From Agrococcus jejuensis (GTDB lineage: Bacteria; Actinomycetota; Actinomycetes; Actinomycetales; Microbacteriaceae), in assembly GCF_900099705.1 (NCBI RefSeq), contig NZ_LT629695.1:3100001-3164000 (forward strand): a stretch of 64,000 bases of DNA. The letters are read 5' to 3'. The translations under genes were made by a program, and so were the position numbers. The notes below the pieces were generated by a model. It made no database searches. It saw nothing but the letters and a program-made list of their open reading frames with translations, and was not told where the DNA came from. Every line of letters begins with the position of its first letter. Position 1 is the first letter of the stretch. Of this stretch, positions 18,969-27,200 are shown piece after piece.

Positions 18969-19730
18969 TCAGGCGAGCGGCTCGACCTCGACGGGCAGCG
19001 CGATCTTCGCCGTGCGGCCGTCGCCCGACGAGCGTCCCGTGAGCCGGCGACCGATCCACGGCAGCACGTGGCGGCGGTAGTAGAGGGCGTCGCGTCGCCC
19101 CTCGGCGGTCGTGACGGGCACGAGGTCCTCCCACGCCGCCGGCGCGTCGACGCCGAGCGCGTGCAGGAAGGTCGTCGCTGCCCGCGCGTGGCCCGCGGCG
19201 TTGAGGTGCAGCCGGTCGTCGGTCCAGAAGCGCCCGTGCTGCAGCTCGACGTCGGTCCAGTTGTCGACGAACGGCACGTCGAGCGCATCCGCCCACGAGC
19301 GCACCGCGTCGCGCAGCGCATCGCCGCGCCGCAGCATCACGCCGCCGCCCGCCATGACCGCCGACGGGTTCGCCCCCGACACCATCACGGGCACGATGCC
19401 GGCGTCGAGGATGCGGTGCACGGCCGTCTCGAGCTGGCCGCTCACCCAGTCGATCGTGACGCGCGGGCGCAGGATGTCGTTGCCGCCGCCGTTGATCGAC
19501 AGGTGGCTCGGGCGCAGCGCGATCGCGGCGTCGAGCTGCTCGTCGAGGATCGGCCCCAGCTTGCGGCCGCGCACGGCGAGGTTCGCGTACTCGATCGACT
19601 CGCCCTGCGCCGTCGCGAGCCCCACGGCGGCGAGGTCTGCCCAGCCGCGCACGGCATCCGATCCGGCGACCACGTCGCCGTAGCCCTCCGTGAACGAGTC
19701 GCCGATCGCCACGAGCCTCGAGACATGCAC
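18969..19730 (-). CDS. SGNH/GDSL-family hydrolase
   Basis: A 253-residue SGNH hydrolase (esterase or lipase fold). Block I is AIGDSFTEGYGD with the nucleophile serine near residue 12, block III is INGGGNDILRP near 80, and the catalytic DxxH is TDDRLHLNAAGHARAA near 169. No signal peptide is present, so it is cytoplasmic. The natural substrate is unknown. The GTG start is set by TAGCCT (minus strand, 19737-19742), six bases upstream, giving a leaderless mRNA. Its 3' end faces away from the arsR promoter with a 40-bp gap. Confidence 0.88.
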   Translation of the reverse strand: MHVSRLVAIGDSFTEGYGDVVAGSDAVRGWADLAAVGLATAQGESIEYANLAVRGRKLGPILDEQLDAAIALRPSHLSINGGGNDILRPRVTIDWVSGQLETAVHRILDAGIVPVMVSGANPSAVMAGGGVMLRRGDALRDAVRSWADALDVPFVDNWTDVELQHGRFWTDDRLHLNAAGHARAATTFLHALGVDAPAAWEDLVPVTTAEGRRDALYYRRHVLPWIGRRLTGRSSGDGRTAKIALPVEVEPLA

Positions 19731-19764
19731 GACCCCAGGCTAGGCCGGGCGTAGCATGGGCTTC

Positions 19765-19866
19765 AAACCACGGGAGTCCGGTGCGCCGGGCTGAGAGGAA
19801 GGCCGAAGCCTTCGACCGTCGAACCTGATCCGGGTCATGCCGGCGCAGGGAGCGATCTCACCCGTG
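19765..19866 (+). promoter_or_regulatory. TPP riboswitch (THI element)
   Basis: The conserved aptamer blocks are visible: GGGAGTCCGG at 19772-19781, GCTGAGAGG at 19790-19798, and the long block CCTGATCCGGGTCATGCC followed by GGCGCAGGGAG up to about 19852. A TAGCAT -10 hexamer at 19752-19757 places the transcript start just before it. GTGCC at 19864-19868 can pair with GGCAC at 19881-19885, hiding the ribosome site of the next gene, while CACGGG at 19769-19774 competes for the same CCCGTG (19861-19866). Thiamine-pyrophosphate control of the downstream ECF importer is expected. Confidence 0.93.
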
Positions 19867-19888
19867 CCCTTCCCTCGAGAGGCACACC

Positions 19889-20512
19889 ATGTCCACCATC
19901 ACCGCGCCGTCGGGCGCTCCCACCGTGTCGCGCTTCCGCTGGCGCGTCGTCGACATCGTCACCGCATCCGTGCTCGCCGTCGCGTGCGGCCTGCTGTTCG
20001 TGCTCTGGAACGGCGTCGGCGGCGCCTGGTTCGCGGTCGCGGATGCGTTCACGCCCGGCTTCGGCGGCATCGCCGTGGGTCCGTGGCTGCTGGGCGGCGT
20101 CATCGGCGGCCTCGTGATCCGCAAGCCCGGCGCTGCGATCTTCGTCGAGGTCGTCGCCGCCAACGTGTCGACGCTGCTCGGCAGCCAGTGGGGCATCGAG
20201 ACCGTGTACTCGGGCCTCGCGCAGGGCATCGGCGCCGAGCTCGTGCTCGCCGTGCTGCTGTATCGCCGCTTCGGCGTCGTCGCCGCGATGGCGACGGGCA
20301 TCGGCGCCGCCGTCGGCGCATGGACGCTCGAGCTCTTCCTCTCTGGCAACCTCGCGAAGGGTCCGGAGTTCCTCGGCATCTACCTCGGGTCGCTCGTCGT
20401 CTCGGGCGCGCTGCTCGCCGGCCTCGTCGGCTGGCTGCTCGTGCGCGGCCTCGCCGCGACCGGCGCGCTCTCGCGGTTCGCGGCCGGGCGCGAGGCGCAG
20501 CGGCGCGCGTGA
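19889..20512 (+). CDS. ykoE: ECF transporter substrate-binding subunit, YkoE family
   Basis: A 207-residue membrane protein with about five to six helices, the S component of an energy-coupling factor importer. VVDIVTASVLAVACGLLFVLWNG and FVEVVAANVSTLLGSQWG match YkoE, the thiamine/hydroxymethylpyrimidine-specific group. Together with the upstream TPP riboswitch this makes thiamine or HMP the likely substrate. GAGAGG precedes the ATG by six bases. The stop overlaps the next GTG (GTGA). Confidence 0.93.
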   Translation: MSTITAPSGAPTVSRFRWRVVDIVTASVLAVACGLLFVLWNGVGGAWFAVADAFTPGFGGIAVGPWLLGGVIGGLVIRKPGAAIFVEVVAANVSTLLGSQWGIETVYSGLAQGIGAELVLAVLLYRRFGVVAAMATGIGAAVGAWTLELFLSGNLAKGPEFLGIYLGSLVVSGALLAGLVGWLLVRGLAATGALSRFAAGREAQRRA

Positions 20513-21957
20513 CCGCCGCCTCGATCCGCGCCGACGGATGGGGCTGGCGACACGCTGCCCGCACCCGTCCGGCGGTCGCGGGCCTCTCCTTCAGCGTCGA
20601 GCCGGGGGAGCGCGTGCTGCTGCTCGGGCCCTCGGGCGCGGGCAAGTCGACGCTGCTCGCGGGGCTCGCGGGCGTGCTCGGCGACGCCGAGGACGGCGAG
20701 GAGAGCGGATCGCTCGCGGTCGACGGCGCGCATCCCGCGACGACGCGCGGCACGGCCGGGCTCGTGCTGCAGGATCCGCAGGCGAACACGATCCTGTCGC
20801 GCGTCGGCGACGACGTGGCCTTCGGGGCCGAGAACCTGCGCGTGCCGCGCGACGAGATCTGGACCCGCGTGCGCGAGGCGCTCGACGCCGTGGGCCTCGC
20901 CGTCGACCTCGAGCGCTCGACGGCGGCGCTGTCGGGCGGCCAGCGGCAGCGGCTCGCCCTCGCGGGCATCCTCGCCATGCGCCCCGGGCTCGTGCTGCTC
21001 GACGAGCCGACGGCGAACCTCGACCCCGAAGGCGTCGTCGAGGTGCGCGACGCCGTCGTGCGCATGCTCGACGCCACGGGGGCGACGCTCGTCGTCGTCG
21101 AGCACCGCGTCGACACGTGGCTGCCGGTCGTCGACCGCGTCGTCGTGCTCGACCCGGGCGGCGGCGTGCTCGCCGACGGGCCGGCGGATGCGGTGTTCGC
21201 GCGCCACGGCGACGCTCTCGCCGAGTGCGGCGTGTGGGTGCCTGGGCACCCCGTCTCGGTCGAGCGCCGCGAGGTCGCGGCGGGCGACGAGCTGCTGCGT
21301 GCGTCGGGCCTCGTCGTCGGCCGCGACGCGCCCGTGCGCCCGCCCGTCGACCTCGCGCTCGCCGCGGGCACGTCGACGGTCGTCACGGGGCCGAACGGCG
21401 CGGGCAAGTCGACGCTCGCCCTCACGATGGCGTCGCTGCTGCCGCGGCTCGGCGGTACGCTCGCCGCGTCGCCGACGCTCGCGGGCGGCCTGTCGCCCGA
21501 CCCGGGGCGGTGGCGCTCGAGCGCCCTCGCGACGCGCATCGGCACGGTGTTCCAGGAGCCCGAGCACCAGCTCGTGGGCCGCACGGTGCGCGAGGAGCTC
21601 GGCATCGGCCTGCGCGCCGTCGGCGTGCCGCGCGCCGTCCACGCCGCGCGCATCGACGCGCTGCTGCAGCGCCTGCGCCTCGACCACCTCGCCGACGCGC
21701 ATCCCTTCACGCTCTCGGGCGGCGAGCAGCGCCGCCTGTCGGTCGCGACGGTGCTCGCGACGGGCCCGCGCGTCGTCGTGCTCGACGAGCCGACGTTCGG
21801 GCAGGACCGCCGCACGTGGCGCGAGCTCGTGACGCTCATGGCCGACCTCGTGGCCGACGGCGCCGCGCTGCTGTCGGTGACGCACGACGCCGACGTCGTG
21901 CGCGTGCTCGGCACGTCGACGTCCACCGACCGCGTCGTCGGGCTGGACGCCGCATGA
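20509..21957 (+). CDS. ykoD: ECF transporter dual ATPase subunit, YkoD-like
   Basis: A 482-residue protein made of two ABC ATPase domains in one chain. Domain 1: Walker A GPSGAGKST near residue 40, signature LSGGQRQRLALAG near 140, Walker B LVLLDEPTANLDPE. Domain 2: GPNGAGKST near 300, Q-loop FQEPEHQ, signature LSGGEQRRLSVAT, Walker B VVVLDEPTFGQDRRT. It powers thiamine or HMP import with YkoE and YkoC. Coupled by four-base overlaps on both sides. Confidence 0.93.
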   Translation: MTAASIRADGWGWRHAARTRPAVAGLSFSVEPGERVLLLGPSGAGKSTLLAGLAGVLGDAEDGEESGSLAVDGAHPATTRGTAGLVLQDPQANTILSRVGDDVAFGAENLRVPRDEIWTRVREALDAVGLAVDLERSTAALSGGQRQRLALAGILAMRPGLVLLDEPTANLDPEGVVEVRDAVVRMLDATGATLVVVEHRVDTWLPVVDRVVVLDPGGGVLADGPADAVFARHGDALAECGVWVPGHPVSVERREVAAGDELLRASGLVVGRDAPVRPPVDLALAAGTSTVVTGPNGAGKSTLALTMASLLPRLGGTLAASPTLAGGLSPDPGRWRSSALATRIGTVFQEPEHQLVGRTVREELGIGLRAVGVPRAVHAARIDALLQRLRLDHLADAHPFTLSGGEQRRLSVATVLATGPRVVVLDEPTFGQDRRTWRELVTLMADLVADGAALLSVTHDADVVRVLGTSTSTDRVVGLDAA

Positions 21958-22733
21958 TCGGCACCCGTCGCGTCGCGCCGCCGACGCACCTCGATCGCGT
22001 GAACCCCGTCACGCCGTTCCTCGCCGCCATCGTGCTGTCGCTGCCGCTGCTCGTCACGATCGACGTCGTCAGCGCCTCCGTCGCGCTCGTGCTCGGCATC
22101 GCCGGGCTGCTCGCCGCCGGGCTCCGACCCGGCACGATCGTGCGCCGCACGTGGCCCGTGCTCGTCGCGGCGCCGCTGTCGGGCATCAGCATGCTGCTCT
22201 ACGCGCAGCCCGCAGGCCGCATCCACCTGCGCGTGTGGCTCGCCGTGATCAGCGACGACTCCATCGCCCTCGCCGTCGCGATCGTCGTGCGCGTGCTCGC
22301 GATCGGTGTGCCGACGCTCGCGATCCTCGCCGGCATCGACGCGACGCGGCTCGGCGACGGGCTCGCGCAGGTGCTGCGCCTGCCCGCCCGATTCGTGCTC
22401 GCGGCGCTCGCGGGCATCCGTCTCTTCGGCGTGCTGCGCGAGGACTGGGATGCGCTCGCCGCCGCCCGCCGTGCGCGCGGGCTCGGTGACGGCGGCCGCA
22501 TCCGCCGCTGGCTCGGCATGGCGTTCACGGTGCTCGTCATCGCCGTGCGCCGCGGCGGCAGGCTCGCCACCGCGATGGAGGCGCGCGGCTTCGGCCACGG
22601 CGAGCGCACGTGGGCGCGCGAGTCGCGGCTCGGTCGCGCCGACGCCGTGCTGCTCGGCGCCGCCGTGCTCATCGTGGTCGCGGCGCTCGGCGCCGCCATC
22701 GCGACGGGATCGTTCCGGCTGGTGGGCACATGA
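21954..22733 (+). CDS. ykoC: ECF transporter transmembrane (T) subunit, YkoC-like
   Basis: A 259-residue membrane protein, the T component that links the ATPases to YkoE. It shows VNPVTPFLAAIVLSLPLL near the N-terminus, several helices, and the coupling-helix motifs AARRARGLGDG and AMEARGFGHGER, which correspond to the Ala-Arg-Gly signatures of EcfT. ATGA overlap with the ATPase gene and with the following P-loop kinase gene. Confidence 0.92.
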   Translation: MIGTRRVAPPTHLDRVNPVTPFLAAIVLSLPLLVTIDVVSASVALVLGIAGLLAAGLRPGTIVRRTWPVLVAAPLSGISMLLYAQPAGRIHLRVWLAVISDDSIALAVAIVVRVLAIGVPTLAILAGIDATRLGDGLAQVLRLPARFVLAALAGIRLFGVLREDWDALAAARRARGLGDGGRIRRWLGMAFTVLVIAVRRGGRLATAMEARGFGHGERTWARESRLGRADAVLLGAAVLIVVAALGAAIATGSFRLVGT

Positions 22734-23206
22734 GCCGCATCTGGCTGCTCGACGGCCGGTCGGGCTCGGGCAAGACCGTGCTCGCCGACGCCCTCGCGGT
22801 CGAGCTCGGCGGCACCGTCGTGCACATGGACGACCTCTACCCGGGCTGGGGCGGCCTCGACGCGGGCTCGGCGTACGCGCTCGAGCGCATCGTGCTGCCG
22901 CTGTCGCGCGGCGAGGGCGCCGAGTGGCGCCGCTGGGACTGGGCCGCGGATGCGCGCGCCGAGCAGCACCGGTTGCCCGCGGGATCCGCGCTCGTGCTCG
23001 AGGGATGCGGTGCCCTGTCGCGCGCTGCCGCCGCGGTCGCGGAGCGCGCGATCTGGCTCGAGTGCGACGAGCGCACCCGCCGCGCTCGGGCGCTCGCGCG
23101 CGACGGCGCCGACGACTGGTGGGAGGCGTGGCGCGACCAGGAGGACGCGTTCTACGCCCGCGAGACGTCGGCGGCGCTCGCGTCGGAGGTGCGCGGCTGC
23201 CGCTGA
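22730..23206 (+). CDS. P-loop kinase-like protein in the thiamine operon
   Basis: A 158-residue P-loop protein resembling small nucleoside/uridine-kinase-like enzymes: Walker A DGRSGSGKT near residue 8, then VVHMDDLYPGWGGL, a basic WRRWDW segment, VLEGCGALSR and ECDERTRRARALARDG, a typical LID region. The target is unknown. Because it overlaps ykoC by four bases and shares the TPP-switched transcript, a role in phosphorylating an imported thiamine precursor is a reasonable inference, but a nucleotide or unrelated substrate is also possible. Confidence 0.75.
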   Translation: MSRIWLLDGRSGSGKTVLADALAVELGGTVVHMDDLYPGWGGLDAGSAYALERIVLPLSRGEGAEWRRWDWAADARAEQHRLPAGSALVLEGCGALSRAAAAVAERAIWLECDERTRRARALARDGADDWWEAWRDQEDAFYARETSAALASEVRGCR

Positions 23207-23244
23207 GCCCGCCACGGCGGGCGCAGCCGTGCCACGATGGCGAC

Positions 23245-24270
23245 ATGGCTCAGCGACGACTGCCGACCGCCCGCACGATCGACCCGCGCGACGCGCCCTC
23301 GTTGCGCTGGGGCATCCTCGGCCCCGGGTACATCGCCGCCGAGATGGTCGCGGCCCTGCAGCAGGGCACGGGCCAGCAGGTCGTCGCCGTCGGTGGCCGA
23401 TCCGCCGAGCGCGCCGCGGCGTTCGCGACGCAGCACGGCATCCCCGCCTCGGGCGACCAGGACTGGCTGCTCGCGCAGGACGTCGACGCCATCTACGTCG
23501 CGTCGCCGCACTCGGCGCACCACGAGCAGGCGCTCGCCGCGATCGCCGCTGGTCGCAGCGTGCTCGTCGAGAAGGCGTTCACGCGCAACGCGGGCGAGGC
23601 CGTCGAGGTGCTCGAGGCCGCACGGCACGCGGGCGTCTCGGTGGCCGAGGCGATGTGGTCGCGGTTCCTGCCCGGCTACGACGTCGTGCGCCAGGCCGTC
23701 GAGCAGGGCGTGCTCGGCGAGCTGCGCTCGGTCACCGCCGACCACGGGCAGCTGCTCTGGCCGAACGGCCCCGCGCGCCTCGCCGAGCCGTCGCTCGCGG
23801 GCGGTGCGCTGCTCGACCTCGGCGTCTACCCCATCCACCTCGCGGCCATGCTGCTGCCGAAGGTCGAGGCCATCCACGCCGTCGGTGCGCGCACCGACCT
23901 CGGCGTCGACGAGCAGGAGGTCGTGACCCTCGCGGGCGCCGGCGGCGTGCTCGCGACGTGTCAGGCCTCGATGTCGGCGAAGAGCCCCACGACCGCCGTG
24001 ATCGCGGGCACCCAGGCGCGGCTCGAGCTCGCGGGCGACTTCTACCGGCCCACGACCATCCGCCTCGTCGCGCCCGACGGCGACGTGCTCGACACGTACG
24101 AGCCCGAGGAGCGCGAGCACGGCCTGCGCTACGAGGCCGTCGCCCTCGCCCGAGCGATCGCGGCGGGGGAGCAGGAGACGCCCGAGCTGCCGTGGAGCGA
24201 GACCCTGCGCGTCATGCGCATCATGGACGACGTGCGCGCGCAGCTCGGGGTCGTGCTGCCGGGGGAGTAG
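23245..24270 (+). CDS. Gfo/Idh/MocA-family oxidoreductase
   Basis: A 341-residue NAD(P)-dependent dehydrogenase. The Rossmann start is LRWGILGPGYIAAEMVAAL near residue 20, DAIYVASPHSAHHEQALAAI near 85 and VLVEKAFTRN near 107, the EKP-like motif with Ala for Pro. The second domain contains GGALLDLGVYPIHLAAML. Sugar or inositol-like substrates are usual; the one here is unknown. CACGAT at 23233-23238 is a weak -10 candidate six bases before the ATG. Confidence 0.9.
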   Translation: MAQRRLPTARTIDPRDAPSLRWGILGPGYIAAEMVAALQQGTGQQVVAVGGRSAERAAAFATQHGIPASGDQDWLLAQDVDAIYVASPHSAHHEQALAAIAAGRSVLVEKAFTRNAGEAVEVLEAARHAGVSVAEAMWSRFLPGYDVVRQAVEQGVLGELRSVTADHGQLLWPNGPARLAEPSLAGGALLDLGVYPIHLAAMLLPKVEAIHAVGARTDLGVDEQEVVTLAGAGGVLATCQASMSAKSPTTAVIAGTQARLELAGDFYRPTTIRLVAPDGDVLDTYEPEEREHGLRYEAVALARAIAAGEQETPELPWSETLRVMRIMDDVRAQLGVVLPGE

Positions 24271-24282
24271 CGCCCGAGCCGC

Positions 24283-24636
24283 TCAGGCCCAGCCGAGCCG
24301 GTGCAGCTCGTCGTCGTCGATGCCGTAGAAGTGCGCGATCTCGTGCACGAGCGTCGTGTGCACCTCGTCGCGCAGCTCGTCCATCGTCGAGCACCGCTCG
24401 AGGTGCGCCTCGCGGAACACGACGATGCGGTCGGGCAGCTCGCCGAAGCCGTAGGTGCCGCGCTCGGTGATCGCGACACCCTCGTAGATGCCGAGCAGGT
24501 CCTCCGTCTCGTAGCGGTCCTCGACGAGGAACACGACGTTGTCCAGCCCGTCGACCATGTCGTCGGGCAGCTCGTCGAGCTCGTCGGTGACGATCGCCTC
24601 GAACTCCTCGGGGCTGATCGGGTAGGGCATCGGCAT
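24283..24636 (-). CDS. Metallopeptidase-family (zincin-like) protein
   Basis: A 117-residue protein of the short zincin family common in Actinobacteria. It begins PISPEEFEAIVTDELDELP and carries the zinc motif HEIAHFYGIDDDEL near residue 100 (HExxH plus a later aspartate). Conserved LLGIYEGVAITERG and LPDRIVVFREAHLERC sit before it. Peptidase activity is inferred, and substrates are unknown. TAGCGT (minus strand, 24644-24649) lies seven bases before the chosen ATG; a second ATG two codons later is less favoured. Confidence 0.88.
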   Translation of the reverse strand: MPMPYPISPEEFEAIVTDELDELPDDMVDGLDNVVFLVEDRYETEDLLGIYEGVAITERGTYGFGELPDRIVVFREAHLERCSTMDELRDEVHTTLVHEIAHFYGIDDDELHRLGWA

Positions 24637-24671
24637 CCCCGTCACGCTACCCGGCTGCGCAGCGCGCCGCG

Positions 24672-25766
24672 TCAGCGGCGACGGAACCGCTGCACGAGCG
24701 GGCAGTCGAACGGGTCGCGCGCCTGCAGGCCGACCTCGTTGAGGTAGCGGATGACGATGGCGTACGACTCGACGAGGTTCGCCTCGGTGTACGGGATGCC
24801 GTGCGTCTTGCAGTGCGCGCGCACGAGGTCGCGCGTCTTCGCCAGGTGCGGGCGGGGCATGCTCGGGAAGAGGTGGTGCACGACCTGGTGGTTGAGGCCG
24901 CCGAACAGGGCCGTGGCCCACCAGCCGCCGCGGATGTCGCGCGAGGTGCGCACCTGCTTCGTGAGGAAGTCGAGACGCTCGTCGGCGCCCACGAGCGGCA
25001 TGCCCTTGTGGTTCGGCGCGAACGACGCGCCCATGTAGACGCCGAACACGGCCAGCTGCACCCCGAGGAACGCGAACGCCATGCCGATCGGCAGCATCGT
25101 GAACAGGGCGCCGAGGTACAGCGCCCAGCGCGCCGCCATCATGCCGAGCTCGATCCAGCGGCCCGTCACGGGCTCGCGCGACACCAGCAGCTGCAGGCCG
25201 CGGAAGTGCAGGTTGGCGCCCTCGAGGGTCAGCAGCGGGAAGAACAGCGCACCCTGCCTGCGCGTGAGCGCTGCGAGGAAGCCGGTCTGGCGTGCGGCGT
25301 CCTCGGGCAGGAACGAGACGGTGTCCCACTCGACGTCGGGGTCGTGACCGCGTCGGTTCGGGTTCGCGTGGTGGCGCGTGTGCTTCGTCATCCACCAGGC
25401 GTAGCTGATGCCGACGATGCCGACGGCGAGCACGCGGCCGAGGCGGTCGTTCGCGGGACCCGACGCGAGGATCTGGCGGTGCGAGGCCTCGTGGCCGAGG
25501 AACGCGAACTGCGTCAGCAGGATGCCGAGCGCGCCGGCGACCGCGAGCTGCCACCAGGAGTCGCCCAGCAGCACGAACGCGACGCCGAGGCCGACGAGCG
25601 CGAGGCCGAGGCCGGCGCACAGCAGCACGTAGAACGTTCGGGTGCGGTTCAGCAGGCCGCGATCCTGCACGCTGGCGCGCAGCGACGAGAACGTGGACGG
25701 GCCGCGGGCAGCGCCGCTGGCCTTCGTCGTGCGGACGGGCCCGAGGCCGTCGAGTGCGATCGTCAT
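24672..25766 (-). CDS. Membrane fatty acid desaturase
   Basis: A 364-residue membrane di-iron desaturase introducing a double bond into acyl chains. The three histidine boxes are HEASH near residue 100, HTRHH near 135 and HQVVHH near 295, with two pairs of membrane helices between. It resembles actinobacterial acyl-CoA or acyl-lipid delta-9 type enzymes such as DesA3. Upstream (25835-25870) are two inverted repeats around the promoter that may bind a lipid-responsive regulator. A TACCGT hexamer near 25823-25828 (minus strand) is a possible -10, giving a leader of about 50 nt. Confidence 0.92.
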   Translation of the reverse strand: MTIALDGLGPVRTTKASGAARGPSTFSSLRASVQDRGLLNRTRTFYVLLCAGLGLALVGLGVAFVLLGDSWWQLAVAGALGILLTQFAFLGHEASHRQILASGPANDRLGRVLAVGIVGISYAWWMTKHTRHHANPNRRGHDPDVEWDTVSFLPEDAARQTGFLAALTRRQGALFFPLLTLEGANLHFRGLQLLVSREPVTGRWIELGMMAARWALYLGALFTMLPIGMAFAFLGVQLAVFGVYMGASFAPNHKGMPLVGADERLDFLTKQVRTSRDIRGGWWATALFGGLNHQVVHHLFPSMPRPHLAKTRDLVRAHCKTHGIPYTEANLVESYAIVIRYLNEVGLQARDPFDCPLVQRFRRR

Positions 25767-25834
25767 CCGTGGGCTCCCGCCGGTCGGTTGCACCGATCCG
25801 ATCCCCGCCGAGCCGATGGCTCCACGGTACGCGA

Positions 25835-25870
25835 CTGCGTATGCCCTACGCAGACTGCATCGCCGATGCA
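25835..25870. promoter_or_regulatory. Two inverted repeats upstream of the desaturase
   Basis: CTGCGTA-TGCCC-TACGCAG (25835-25853) is a perfect 7-5-7 inverted repeat, and TGCATC-GCC-GATGCA (25856-25870) a perfect 6-3-6 repeat right behind it. The first sits where the -35 region of the desaturase promoter should be. Operator function is inferred. Confidence 0.5.
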
Positions 25871-25928
25871 TGGCGGATGCATGGGTGCGCGTCGCGACGC
25901 CGGTCGGTCTCCTGCGGGCGCCGTCGCG

Positions 25929-27005
25929 TCAGGGACGCGGGCGGATCGGGCTCGGCGCCGGCGCGAGGATCGGGCAGTCGAGCATCGCCGTGGCGTGCAG
26001 CCCGAGCGCGGAGTCGTCGCCCAGGGCGAAGACCGTGTGGATCGCTCGCTCGTCGCGCTCGGTGCGCAGCATCGCCGCGACCTCGGTGTTGCACGCACGC
26101 GGGGCGAGGTAGAGCGGCGTGTGGCCGTACGCGGCGAGCACGGATGCGGCCATCGCGTCGGGGAAGGACTCGCCCGTCGCGAGCAGCATCGTGCCGTTCC
26201 ACGTCTGCTGGGAGAACTGATCGTGGATCCGTCGCGCGGTGTCGTACCGGTTCTCGCCCGCGTACCGCCAGACGCCCGCGGCGCCCGTGCCGCGGATCCA
26301 GTCCGCCGCCGCCTGCGACACCGACGGCCAACCGCCGGCGATGTTCACGCCGATCCCCTGATAGGCGGGCCGCACGCGATCGATCCATCGGAGCAGATCC
26401 GCCTCCGACGAGCCGTGATAGCTCAGCACGATCGCGCCCCGGTTGCGGCCGGCGACGGAGCCTGCGACGAGGGCGTCGGCGAACGACCAGCCCGAGACGA
26501 CCCAGATCTCGCTCACGGGGCCGCTGCTGCGCAGGCGGTCGAGCAGCCGCATCGACGTGTCGACGCGGTCCACGCCAGCGATCCGGTCGACCTGGTGGCC
26601 GGCATCCGCGAGCTGCTGCCGCACCGCATCCGAGATCGATGCCTCGCCGCCGACGAGCACGATCGGGATGGGCGTGACGGGCGAGAGGCGCGCGAGCTCC
26701 TCGAGCACGACCTGCGGCACGTGGCCGCGCGCCGTGAGCAGGAGGCGAGCCTGCTCTGCAGCCGCCACGGGGCCGGCGGCCAACGCGTCGGCGAAGCCCT
26801 CGCCCGACGCGAGGAAGACCGTGCGCGACTCGTACGGGGTGCGCTGCGAGACCTGCACGGCCGTCGCGTAGCGATTGGAGCCGGCGATGCGCTGCACCTC
26901 GTGCGCCTCGGCAGGCTGCGCTGGCGCGAACGGGGCGAGCACGCTCGCGGCGATGGCGACCACGGTCGCGACGACGAGGATGCGAAGGTGAGCGCGCAGC
27001 GCCAT
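25929..27005 (-). CDS. Secreted protein with cell wall binding repeat 2 domains
   Basis: A 358-residue exported protein. It has a signal peptide (basic LRAHLRILV, hydrophobic core to about residue 33, PAQPAEAHE cleavage area) and then three CWB2 (cell wall-binding repeat 2) units: RIAGSNRYATAVQVS near 38, RIAGVDRVDTSMRLL near 143 and RYAGENRYDTARRIH near 245, each followed by a FADAL or FPDAM motif. CWB2 proteins anchor to anionic cell-wall polymers; no catalytic domain is attached here, so the role may be structural. It ends in a proline-rich tail. Confidence 0.88.
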   Translation of the reverse strand: MALRAHLRILVVATVVAIAASVLAPFAPAQPAEAHEVQRIAGSNRYATAVQVSQRTPYESRTVFLASGEGFADALAAGPVAAAEQARLLLTARGHVPQVVLEELARLSPVTPIPIVLVGGEASISDAVRQQLADAGHQVDRIAGVDRVDTSMRLLDRLRSSGPVSEIWVVSGWSFADALVAGSVAGRNRGAIVLSYHGSSEADLLRWIDRVRPAYQGIGVNIAGGWPSVSQAAADWIRGTGAAGVWRYAGENRYDTARRIHDQFSQQTWNGTMLLATGESFPDAMAASVLAAYGHTPLYLAPRACNTEVAAMLRTERDERAIHTVFALGDDSALGLHATAMLDCPILAPAPSPIRPRP

Positions 27006-27028
27006 GGGGATCCGTCTCGATCGAACGA

Positions 27029-27054
27029 CGCCCGCAGCCGAGTGGCTGCGGGCG
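27029..27054 (-). terminator. Terminator of tRNA-His
   Basis: An 11-bp perfect stem (CGCCCGCAGCC at 27029-27039 with GGCTGCGGGCG at 27044-27054) around GAGT. It lies 35 bases beyond the 3' end of the tRNA in its transcription direction and is followed on that strand by a T-containing run. Confidence 0.75.
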
Positions 27055-27088
27055 GGGCGTCGACGACCGGTCCGACGGGGTCATGCAA

Positions 27089-27165
27089 TGGGGTGAGTAA
27101 CGGGGCTTGAACCCGCGGCCTCCTAGACCACAACCAGGCGCTCTACCAGCTGAGCTATACCCACC
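27089..27165 (-). tRNA. tRNA-His (anticodon GTG)
   Basis: A full cloverleaf on the minus strand. The acceptor begins GGTGGGTA with the extra G at position -1 paired to C73, the D arm is GCTCAGCTGGTAGAGC, the anticodon loop is TTGTGGT and the T arm has GGGTTCAAGCCCC. The 3' CCA is encoded. The anticodon and the -1 G both identify histidine. It lies between orn and the CWB2 gene; orn and tRNA-His are also neighbours in M. tuberculosis, as I recall. Confidence 0.96.
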
Positions 27166-27200
27166 ATGCGCCGCTCCCTCGCGGGAACAACCAGGACAGT

